DNA of 64,000 bases from positions 124,001 to 188,000 of the forward strand of contig JANQRS010000012.1 of the NCBI GenBank assembly GCA_028284445.1, read 5' to 3'. The notes beneath the pieces were generated by a model, which was not told where the DNA came from, searched no databases, and worked only from the letters and a program-made list of their open reading frames with translations. A program made the position numbers and the translations under genes. Origin of the DNA: Calditrichia bacterium. Lineage in GTDB: Bacteria > Calditrichota > Calditrichia > RBG-13-44-9 > J075. Shown one piece after another: positions 45,073 to 52,336 of this stretch (position 1 is the first letter of the stretch; each line of letters starts with the position of its first letter).

Positions 45073-45848
45073 GACGATTGCCTCTCGGGGAAATAAGGCT
45101 TCAGGCATTTACCAATCATAGTGCGCGCTCGGAATAAATGTGAGCGGATCGTGCTCAAATTGCTACCGGCACTCAGCTGGTCCAAGATTCCGGGAGATAA
45201 CCAGGTAGAAAACTTTTCATTCCCGGCTGCCAAACGCAAATACTCGGCAATCACCTCGGTCTCAGTCTGAGCTTCGATATTGCCCAGGCTGAGCAAAATT
45301 GCATCGCGCTCACTGGAGAAGCAGGTATCAAATCGAAGGAACATCCAAATATTCAGAATTAACCATTTGAGCTCAGCGGTTTCACTTGCCTTATTCTCGA
45401 GGAGCTGAGTCATGCAACGTCGAATCTGAGCGGCCTCCTCGGTTTCGGTTTCTTCCCGGTCTTGCCTGCCATCATCGGGCTGGAAATAAACATCACCTGT
45501 TACACCTTCGCTGGAGACCATCCGCTCTCGTTGTTTGCTGTGCTGCCGCGCTTTTGTCATATAGAGGTTCTTTACGGCTGACATCATATAAGCCTGAAAA
45601 TAGAGACGCCCCCGACTGACAAATTTTTCTTTTGGCGCGTCCCGATAATATTTGAAGAAATCACTCAACGCTTCATTCGCTACAGTTTCAACGGTCTCTT
45701 CAAATTGAAGATATCTTTTCCATCCATCGGCAGCGACAATGCGTGAGAATTTTAAAAATATTGCCTTTAAGGCCATACAGGCGCGATTATCGTCTTTTCG
45801 AACGCAATTCTGAAATAGCCCCCACACCGCCTCATCACGAGCAAGCAT
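45069..45848 (-). CDS. RNA polymerase sigma factor (ECF/sigma-70 family)
   Basis: A 259-residue sigma factor, longer than most ECF factors (about 180-200). Region 2 is recognised in about residues 50-110 ('ETVANEALSDFFKYYRD', 'RLYFQAYMMSAVKNLYMTKA') and region 4, with its HTH, in about 195-250 ('LDQLSAGSNLSTIRSHLFRA'). The linker between them is acidic ('DGRQDREETETEEA'). AGGAG lies 17 bases before the ATG with a small eight-codon upstream frame, so the start context is unusual. It probably directs transcription of a stress or surface regulon. It forms an operon with the putative anti-sigma gene (four-base overlap) and faces a CHAT protease gene. Confidence 0.82.
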   Translation of the reverse strand: MLARDEAVWGLFQNCVRKDDNRACMALKAIFLKFSRIVAADGWKRYLQFEETVETVANEALSDFFKYYRDAPKEKFVSRGRLYFQAYMMSAVKNLYMTKARQHSKQRERMVSSEGVTGDVYFQPDDGRQDREETETEEAAQIRRCMTQLLENKASETAELKWLILNIWMFLRFDTCFSSERDAILLSLGNIEAQTETEVIAEYLRLAAGNEKFSTWLSPGILDQLSAGSNLSTIRSHLFRARTMIGKCLKPYFPERQSS

Positions 45849-46026
45849 ATAGATATCCCATTCGTCTCCTCATAGCTATATGTTACGGGGCAAAATCCAC
45901 ATTTGCAGAATTTTTTTGAAATGGGTGCAACTGAGAGTAAAAGCGAAACTCAGTCTTAATGAATGGCGGGAATGACATTACTTAGCCGGCTATCTAATTC
46001 CTAAACTCTCAAAAAGTGAGGTACAA

Positions 46027-46719
46027 ATGAAACGTCAGAAAATTGATATGACAAAATCCCATCTCATAACCCGGTCCCAATACGATCAATTCATTGACAA
46101 TTATCATATTCACTATACAGATGAGCGCGATCGGGTCTTTTTTGGTCGAGCACAGCTCTCAAGCTTGATCGCTGATCCGGAAGTTGCCGGGCTTCGCTAT
46201 TACTATGGAAACAGAGAAAAAAGCGTCTCGAATCTCCTACTAGTAGCTGTAAATGATGCTGGAAATGACATGGTAGCAATGCAAGATACCAGTCGGCTGT
46301 TGCTCTCGCTGGCCAATCCGCCATGTGATATCAGCGGCAATGTCGTTGCCGATACCAGCAGTCATGAAACAACTGTTGCAGCGGCCGCGGACTTAACCGC
46401 CAGATTCCGTGCAAATCGCCGGCGTCGGGAGCCCAAAGGCGGGTTCTTTCGGCGGAAGGCGATCGAAGCCATTCTCGCGCAGTCGGACTGTGTGGGTATT
46501 TGGTGCTTCTTTGGCGCAAACGAGGAAGGTTATCGAGTAATTTGCCTTGCAGGTTGTGACCGCAAAGGCCAAGAGATGCTCGATGGTATGCTGGCGGAAA
46601 TGTCAGATTGGTGTCCGCCGTTTTGCAGTCAGGCGAACTTCTTGAACAGTTCAATGACCCGCGTTCGCACCTCAATCGAAAGTCGTCAGGACGAACCGCT
46701 GCTGACGGTAGCTGCCTGA
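46027..46719 (+). CDS. Duplicated-domain protein of unknown function
   Basis: A 230-residue cytoplasmic protein with no recognised family. It contains an internal duplication: about residues 37-84 ('VFFGRAQLSSLIADPEVAGL' ... 'LLLVAVNDAGNDMV') and 138-185 ('GGFFRRKAIEAILAQSDCVG' ... 'VICLAGCDRKGQEML') share the pattern F-R/G-x-x-(I/L)-x-x-(I/L)-(A)-x-(S/P)-x-x-(V/A)-G and then V-(N/D)-x-x-G. The C-terminal half is cysteine-rich. GAGG lies about seven bases before the ATG. It is divergent from the sigma factor. A hairpin follows 12 bases after the stop. Confidence 0.65.
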   Translation: MKRQKIDMTKSHLITRSQYDQFIDNYHIHYTDERDRVFFGRAQLSSLIADPEVAGLRYYYGNREKSVSNLLLVAVNDAGNDMVAMQDTSRLLLSLANPPCDISGNVVADTSSHETTVAAAADLTARFRANRRRREPKGGFFRRKAIEAILAQSDCVGIWCFFGANEEGYRVICLAGCDRKGQEMLDGMLAEMSDWCPPFCSQANFLNSSMTRVRTSIESRQDEPLLTVAA

Positions 46720-46730
46720 TCAAAACGTTG

Positions 46731-46751
46731 GAAGCCTGCGCTGCAGGCTTC
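46731..46751 (+). terminator. Terminator-like hairpin
   Basis: GAAGCCTGC and GCAGGCTTC pair around CGCT-like loop bases, followed by CTATATTTCG. It lies 12 bases after the stop of the duplicated-domain gene. Confidence 0.5.
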
Positions 46752-46857
46752 CTATATTTCGCTTTACTGTTTCGCTATTTCGCATAAATTAGTGTTATAC
46801 AACATATCGTTATCCAAACAGTCTCACGGAACCAGAATCGAATCTGACGGAGTTCTC

Positions 46858-47547
46858 ATGTTCGAACGGCCCCCACTTATTGCGCTCTCAACAATGTCGA
46901 CTTTAGTACCCGCTATTTTTGCACTAGCGGTTATCAGAGGTAAAGCCCGCGAAACCTGGGGATATGCCTTTGCAGTTTTCGTTTTATATGCTGCCGCTTT
47001 TGAGATTATTTACAGCGTCACTTCCCATCAGGGAATTAACAATCAATTTCTTTCCAACTATTACTCACCGCCGGAATTTATCTTTTGGACCTTTATTTCC
47101 TATCGCTGGCTGACAACGGGTAAGGAAAGACGCTTCTTCTGGAGAATAATTGGAGTGGTCACGGTATGTTACCTCTCAATCATTTTTTTGCAGATTGGAC
47201 CGGGTTTTAACGAAGGAGTTAATACATTCTCGCGTCCGGTTCTGGCCGGAGGGATCTTCTTTCTGGTTGCTTTAGGCATCAATGCCTATGTTCAAACTGC
47301 CTCGCATAAGAACCGGTTAACGGATCCGCGAATCTGGCTCCTGGCAGGCGCGGTAACATTCTACGCAATTGAGTTTACCATGTTTGCCGTCATGCTACCT
47401 ATCAACTTCTATTTAGCGGAATTCCTGCAATTCAGAGCATTGTTTAACATTGCTCACAACATATGTTTTGCAATTAGCCTCTGGCTATTGAGCAGATCAA
47501 AGCATCATTTGCAGCACATGCCAGTTGGGCGGCTGGAAGATCTTTGA
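46858..47547 (+). CDS. Polytopic membrane protein of unknown function
   Basis: A 229-residue inner-membrane protein with six or seven hydrophobic segments ('STLVPAIFALAVI', 'YAFAVFVLYAAAFEIIY', 'IIGVVTVCYLSIIFLQI', 'VLAGGIFFLVALGINAYV', 'IWLLAGAVTFYAIEFTMFA', 'ALFNIAHNICFAISLWLL'). No family could be named, though the layout recalls the 7TM membrane part of some sensor kinases without the kinase. ATG 46858 (GGAG nine bases upstream) is preferred to the frame opening at 46792. The hydrophilic C-terminus is short. Confidence 0.6.
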   Translation: MFERPPLIALSTMSTLVPAIFALAVIRGKARETWGYAFAVFVLYAAAFEIIYSVTSHQGINNQFLSNYYSPPEFIFWTFISYRWLTTGKERRFFWRIIGVVTVCYLSIIFLQIGPGFNEGVNTFSRPVLAGGIFFLVALGINAYVQTASHKNRLTDPRIWLLAGAVTFYAIEFTMFAVMLPINFYLAEFLQFRALFNIAHNICFAISLWLLSRSKHHLQHMPVGRLEDL

Positions 47548-47628
47548 TGTTATATCTTATTTTTTCGCTGCGGATTTAAAGCAACAAGATCCTTCGCTAA
47601 TCGCCAGGAATGCCTTGTTAGCAGCAGC

Positions 47629-48303
47629 CTAATTTGTTCTTTGTTGGGCAAATTCGTGAATATGGGTAAATGACCTTTTTAGTGCTTCTACAACCGCTTC
47701 GTCTATGCTCCGCTGCCAGGCGCTAAATCCTATCCTGGCGCCTTGAGGCTTCGTTGGGTCAAAAATGCCATGTGAATCACTTATATATTCGCCGGAATTG
47801 ATAATCTTTCCGCTAGAGAAATCCACCATTTCCAGGTAAAAGGTTATATTTGCCCTGTACCGTACGCTTGTTCGATACTCTTCGCCCCGCACTTCCAAAT
47901 TGACTTCATTTATCCTGCCAATCAGGGCATAATCATAGTTCTCTTCTTTGCCCTTTTGATAATAGGGTGACTTGGCTACGATCTCTGCCGTTGGGGTTGA
48001 TGATTCTGTAAAATATTCATAGGGAAGAATTAGAACTGATGGGAGATCAGGGTCGTTGAGAGCCTGAAATGGCCGGGAGTCCTCAGCCAGCCAGGCATTG
48101 TACGATTTATTGACTCCTGACAAAGCATTCTGAGTATGTATAGTAAACGTTGGTGGCCACTTTTGATCGGTGAGTTTCCTGCTAGAGCGTTTTTGTCCGA
48201 TTGAGGTTAGGTTATCTACAACGCTACAAGACATGAGTATCGCTATACAAAAGATAGACACTATAAAAATGCCTGATTTAAAGTTTGTTCTTCTATTGAG
48301 CAT
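47629..48303 (-). CDS. Lipoprotein of unknown function (1 of 3)
   Basis: A 224-residue lipoprotein. The start is ATG 48303 (MLNRRTNFKSGIFIV...) with AAGG upstream; the signal peptide ends in the lipobox 'ILMSC'. The mature start 'SVVDNLTSIGQKRS' resembles that of the next lipoprotein upstream ('SVMKSIQNLGKKRT'), which hints at common ancestry. The central part ('YALIGRINEVNLEV', 'YRANITFYLEMVDFSSGKI') resembles the LpoB/penicillin-binding-protein-activator or GNA1162-like lipoprotein fold in which 'V.G.I....' precedes '...l.dv.tG.v'; this is weak. It is last in a same-strand run of three lipoprotein genes. Confidence 0.65.
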   Translation of the reverse strand: MLNRRTNFKSGIFIVSIFCIAILMSCSVVDNLTSIGQKRSSRKLTDQKWPPTFTIHTQNALSGVNKSYNAWLAEDSRPFQALNDPDLPSVLILPYEYFTESSTPTAEIVAKSPYYQKGKEENYDYALIGRINEVNLEVRGEEYRTSVRYRANITFYLEMVDFSSGKIINSGEYISDSHGIFDPTKPQGARIGFSAWQRSIDEAVVEALKRSFTHIHEFAQQRTN

Positions 48304-48403
48304 AGTTTGGCCTTTCGAAAATGTAGTCTGTCCATTGCTGGACGGGATTGGCGATGCTTCCACCATTATGATTCTATTTCCCGATAAGCTAAATAACGCG
48401 AAT

Positions 48404-49024
48404 CTATTCTGTTTCACTAACTGTCGGCGGAGCTATCGTGAAAGAGTTATATAGATTAAACAGCGCCTTTTCATAATTTTCATTTGATATTCGCTGTTTT
48501 TCTTTTCTGCTCAGGAATTCCACTGTTTCATCGCCATCTGCGAAAAGCATAAAATATTCTACTATTTTCTTTTCATCAGACGGAGGAACAAGTCGATGAA
48601 CAACTCTTTCCTGTACGATATACAACATTTCGTGGCTGTTGATTGTAATGTTTTTTTCAGTCAAAATCTTGTATTGTCCAGCGAGCCCGTAGCCTTTAAG
48701 GTCTGGTAATTTTTCAAAATTTCGTAGAAGACGCAGTGAACGTTTTCTATGCTCTTCAAGAGTCCTGTTCTTACCCGTTCGAAAAACATAAACATTTCCG
48801 GCCTTCGCATTCTTGAAAACGAGGGCAGGTTTTTCTGTTATGGATGCGCTGGTTGTTAATGCATAACCGGAGTCAGTTTCCGGCAATAATTGCCATGTAG
48901 GGGCGCCAATTGTCACCGTACGTTTTTTTCCCAGATTCTGGATCGATTTCATTACTGAACAACTCTGCAGAATTGAAACTGCCGACATTAAGAGTATGAG
49001 CCCAACATAGTGGTAATTTTTCAC
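48404..49024 (-). CDS. Lipoprotein of unknown function (2 of 3)
   Basis: A 206-residue lipoprotein with GTG start and AAGGA upstream. The signal peptide is MKNYHYVGLILLMSAVSI with lipobox 'ILQSC'. The mature part begins 'SVMKSIQNLGKKRTVTI' and has a beta-rich body ('MLYIVQERVVHRLVPP', 'YFMLFADGDETVEFLSRKEK'). No family is recognised. It lies 66 bases downstream of the third lipoprotein gene. Confidence 0.6.
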   Translation of the reverse strand: MKNYHYVGLILLMSAVSILQSCSVMKSIQNLGKKRTVTIGAPTWQLLPETDSGYALTTSASITEKPALVFKNAKAGNVYVFRTGKNRTLEEHRKRSLRLLRNFEKLPDLKGYGLAGQYKILTEKNITINSHEMLYIVQERVVHRLVPPSDEKKIVEYFMLFADGDETVEFLSRKEKQRISNENYEKALFNLYNSFTIAPPTVSETE

Positions 49025-49089
49025 TCGCTTATCCTTTTTCGGTTTCTGAAATTTTTGATTTTCGATCGGGATACATTCGTAGACTACTT

Positions 49090-49863
49090 TTATTTTTCTT
49101 CCATGACTGCATAATCTTTGAAGACTTTAAAGTTATCAATGGACGTCTGATATATCTTTAGCTCATTTTCATCAAATGCCTGCATGCCCGGATTTGGATA
49201 AGTCGGATTGCCCCACGGATAAGAAATCATTATGTGACTTTGATCGTCACGGTATAGGTAGCTAACAAAGACAAACTGACGTCCATCCATATTCTGTAGA
49301 GTTTTTCTCATCGTGTCCTTCATTTTTCCATCATCTAATTTCTTATAGGTCTCGAGTGCCCGGCCATAATCTTTCGCTCTGTAAAAATGATGGGTTACCA
49401 GCCTTAGAAATTCTACACCATGTTTATTGACAATGACATCCTCTTTCACAACCTGGGCAACAGTGTCCTTTCTAATCATACTGTGAAACTGAACCCCTCT
49501 AAGACAGTTGCTAAAATCTTTATTGATTATTAAGTTTTTCATCTCCTCATAACTGCTGCTATGAGGACTGTGGCTTAGAAATGCCCCATACGTTCTATTT
49601 CCATATTCCTTACGGAATTTCAGAGAATAGGTCATTCTGTAATTTGAACAAGTAGTATCTGTGTAAAAGGGTTGGTAGCGTTTTGAAAAAACGTATCCAA
49701 AGTTTTCCAGGCGATAAGTCACCTTACCGTTCACCTCTTTACCATATTTTATCCCAAGAAAATTGGGTAGACCGCTGCCACCAAATGAGCAACTTGACAA
49801 AAACACCGCAGAAACACACATGAAAAAAACACAAAAAGCGTATACAATGCATACCCTCAACAA
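49090..49863 (-). CDS. Lipoprotein of unknown function (3 of 3)
   Basis: A 257-residue lipoprotein. The start is TTG 49863 (or the adjacent TTG 49860) with GGAGGTGG five to eight bases upstream. The signal peptide (LRVCIVYAFCVFFMCVSAV) ends in the lipobox 'FLSSC'. The mature part has no recognised domain; blocks include 'YGNRTYGAFLSHSPHSSSYE' and 'RQFVFVSYLYRDDQSHIMIS'. It is first in the run of three lipoprotein genes, downstream of a two-component pair on the same strand (gap 104 bases). Confidence 0.6.
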   Translation of the reverse strand: MLRVCIVYAFCVFFMCVSAVFLSSCSFGGSGLPNFLGIKYGKEVNGKVTYRLENFGYVFSKRYQPFYTDTTCSNYRMTYSLKFRKEYGNRTYGAFLSHSPHSSSYEEMKNLIINKDFSNCLRGVQFHSMIRKDTVAQVVKEDVIVNKHGVEFLRLVTHHFYRAKDYGRALETYKKLDDGKMKDTMRKTLQNMDGRQFVFVSYLYRDDQSHIMISYPWGNPTYPNPGMQAFDENELKIYQTSIDNFKVFKDYAVMEEK

Positions 49864-49966
49864 TTGCCACCTCCATAAATTTTCAACGTTAATGTCGTAA
49901 AAATTAGCTTAAAGCAGTTTATAGGGATTTATACGAATTGCGCTTATCCTTTTCTGTCTCCTGCTT

Positions 49967-50638
49967 TCATGTATTTGATACATCATCCTGTGGCAAAATG
50001 CCTTCGCGTATTGCAGCCAGTGTCAATCCAACATCACCATCGACACCCAGTTTTTTCATTACATTTTGTCTATGGCTATACACTGTTTTTGCTTTTATTT
50101 TCAGGAGGTCAGCAATTTCCTTCACACTGTATTCCTGGACGATATATTCCCAAACGAGAAACTCTTTCTGTGAGAGACTGGCAACTTTCGAATCACTATT
50201 CCTCTGAACCGAATTTCGGTACCTTTTATATATCAAGGGACGAATCGAGGTACTAAAATAAGTATCTCCTTTTTTGACTCGTTTTATAGCTTTAAGTAAT
50301 TCATCAAACGAATCGGTTTTTAAAAGGTAGGCGCTGGCACCTGCTCTGATGATCGATTCAATTGTCCTGGAATCTGCCTTATGAGAGAGGGCAATGACAC
50401 CAACATTATCATCCGCTTCACAAATCTTTCGTGTTGCATCTATCCCGCCCAGGCGATTACCGGAAAGAGCAATATCCATTAGGATTATGTCCGGCGTAAG
50501 GTCGCGGGCAAGTTGGACAGCCTGTTTAACATCAGCGGCTTCTCCAACAATCTCGAATTGCGGAACATCGTCAAGCAACTGCCGGAAGGTGAACCGAACC
50601 ATGTTGTGGTCTTCAACCATAAGTATTTTAATGCTCAT
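49967..50638 (-). CDS. NarL/FixJ-family response regulator
   Basis: A 223-residue regulator with receiver domain (about 3-120) and LuxR-type HTH (about 150-215). Phospho-acceptor Asp55 lies in 'DIILMDIALSGNRLGGIDA'; the conserved Lys is in 'AYLLKTDS'. The HTH reads 'LSQKEFLVWEYIVQEYSVKE' and 'KIKAKTVYSHRQNVMKKLGV'. The start overlaps the kinase gene by 11 bases, so it is its cognate partner. The three lipoprotein genes follow directly and may be its regulon (inference). Confidence 0.93.
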   Translation of the reverse strand: MSIKILMVEDHNMVRFTFRQLLDDVPQFEIVGEAADVKQAVQLARDLTPDIILMDIALSGNRLGGIDATRKICEADDNVGVIALSHKADSRTIESIIRAGASAYLLKTDSFDELLKAIKRVKKGDTYFSTSIRPLIYKRYRNSVQRNSDSKVASLSQKEFLVWEYIVQEYSVKEIADLLKIKAKTVYSHRQNVMKKLGVDGDVGLTLAAIREGILPQDDVSNT

Positions 50639-51791
50639 ACATTGCCTTTTTCCTAATCAAGGGCACTTCAATAACAATTAATGCGCCATTATTTGATTCT
50701 AAATCAATTGTCAGTTTGCCGCCGAAATCAAACAGTCGATCCCGGATATTCGACAAGCCAAATCCGCGCGGTATCAAACGATCCTTTTCTTGCGTCAAAT
50801 TCTGAAATCCACCGCCATTGTCTCGTACAGATATTTTTAGCAGATCTTCACTGACGATTGCAGAAATCCAGATTTTGCCGGCTTTCCCATGTTCCCATGC
50901 ATTTACAAGGAGCTGGCGAATTGCCCTGTAAAGAATATATTGCAATTTGTCAGCCAGCGGCTTTGGCAACGCATCGCAGGCAACATGAACTTTTACGCCA
51001 TACCGACGTGAAAATTGGCGCGCATATTCTTCAACCGCCGGCATGAACCCGCCGCGAAAGGCATCTGTGGGATCAATTTCCAAAGTTAGCCTGCGAGTAT
51101 CCGTATCCAGTCTTTTTATAAGCACCTGCAAATCTGTCAATCTTCCTTCATTGCCCGGCAAACAGTTTTGCTTAATCTGGTTAAGCCAGAACAATGATAA
51201 CGTTAAGGGCTGGCTTATTTCATCATGGATAAGTTCTGCAAGTTTTTGCCGTTCCTTGGCTTCAGCAATTTCAGACCTGATAACGACCTCTCTCTCGACT
51301 CTGGCTAATGCATCCTTAGCGTCTTTCAGTTCCGTAATGTCTCTGCCGGAAGCAACCAGGTATTTGTCATTTGGATAGATTTCTACTCCAGCATAAAACT
51401 GCCAGTCAATTGACCTTGTGTGACCGTCGACTTGAATCGTCGACTCTCCCGAAATCACTTTTCGCTCAGCTCGCCATGCTTGAATAGTTAAAGTCAAAAA
51501 TGACTTGTCAAAATTGTCTAACTTGAAAACACTCCGGTTCTTGATTTCGCTGCCTTGGCAATTCAGCAAATCCAGAAATTGTTGATTATAGACTTTAATA
51601 ATCCCTTCTTGATTACAAACAATCGTTGGGATCGGGCTATTTTCCAGTACGTCTGAAGTGAGCTTTCGTTCACGTTGCAATCGTTGTTTGAAACTCCTCA
51701 CAAGAACAAACGATATAGTAGCAGCAAAGGAAAAAACAGCTAAAATAGCCATAAACATCGCATACAACCACTCAATAGGCATCCAGTTCAC
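50628..51791 (-). CDS. PAS-containing NarL-type sensor histidine kinase
   Basis: A 387-residue sensor kinase. One membrane segment at about 10-32 ('YAMFMAILAVFSFAATISF') is followed by a PAS domain (about 46-156, 'NSPIPTIVCNQEGIIKVYN'), a short linker coiled coil, a HisKA_3-like dimerisation domain with His189 ('LAELIHDEISQPLTLSLFW'), and a HATPase_c domain (about 275-380, 'LYRAIRQLLVNAWEHGKAG' N-box, 'VRDNGGGF' G-box, 'GFGLSNIRDRL'). The lack of a large periplasmic domain suggests that the PAS domain senses a cytoplasmic or membrane signal. It is co-translated with the response regulator. Confidence 0.93.
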   Translation of the reverse strand: MNWMPIEWLYAMFMAILAVFSFAATISFVLVRSFKQRLQRERKLTSDVLENSPIPTIVCNQEGIIKVYNQQFLDLLNCQGSEIKNRSVFKLDNFDKSFLTLTIQAWRAERKVISGESTIQVDGHTRSIDWQFYAGVEIYPNDKYLVASGRDITELKDAKDALARVEREVVIRSEIAEAKERQKLAELIHDEISQPLTLSLFWLNQIKQNCLPGNEGRLTDLQVLIKRLDTDTRRLTLEIDPTDAFRGGFMPAVEEYARQFSRRYGVKVHVACDALPKPLADKLQYILYRAIRQLLVNAWEHGKAGKIWISAIVSEDLLKISVRDNGGGFQNLTQEKDRLIPRGFGLSNIRDRLFDFGGKLTIDLESNNGALIVIEVPLIRKKAMYEH

Positions 51792-51937
51792 TCGTCTTAT
51801 CCCAAATTATGCGTTACATAAAAAACGACATTTGACTGGATGAAAGATAGATATTATCCGGTGGTTTTACAATCCATATACAGGTACTGGAATATCATTT
51901 TTCTTATACAAGAATTTCTCTCTGGCAAAATCACTCA

Positions 51938-52282
51938 TCATAAAATGTTCTCATTGATGAAAACATTACCAAACCCATTGTTGCTGGCGGATTTAAACAA
52001 TTCTCTATCAATATAGATTTCCAAATATGCAGTGCCGCCGGCGGAAGGTCGTGTCGTCACCTCCAGAAATATTTGCTGCCCTGATTCGCCCTGGAATTCA
52101 TACTCCCAAGGAACTATGGGACCTTGGATCTCAATATGTTCATCACTGTCACGATAAATCAGCGTTGCTGATGACGGCAGGCTGTCCTCGACCACATAGC
52201 GAACATTTTTTTCCGGCTCAAGGCAAACCGATGAAGGAAGACAAAAACCAACTAATAAAGATCTCAGTAATCCCGCCTGCAT
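51938..52282 (-). CDS. Small exported MmpS-like protein
   Basis: A 114-residue protein that looks like the MmpS/transport-accessory domain (Mycobact_memb, PF05423). The pattern 'V(R)YVVEDSLPSSATLIYRD...' followed by 'PWEYEF', 'FLEVT' and 'GTAYLEIYIDRELFKSAS' matches the family layout in which 'V.YEV.G.a..a.ItY' is followed by 'lPW' and 'v...IyvDG'. The N-terminal hydrophobic part is short ('LLRSLLVGFCLPSSVC'), so the signal or anchor is uncertain. No MmpL/RND partner is nearby. It lies close downstream of the secreted-protein gene 52337-54376, with a gap of 54 bases. Confidence 0.6.
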   Translation of the reverse strand: MQAGLLRSLLVGFCLPSSVCLEPEKNVRYVVEDSLPSSATLIYRDSDEHIEIQGPIVPWEYEFQGESGQQIFLEVTTRPSAGGTAYLEIYIDRELFKSASNNGFGNVFINENIL

Positions 52283-52336
52283 TGATGGCTGCTACCAGCG
52301 TTAAACAAATAACCTGCCTCCCAACTCCGCCTCCCG

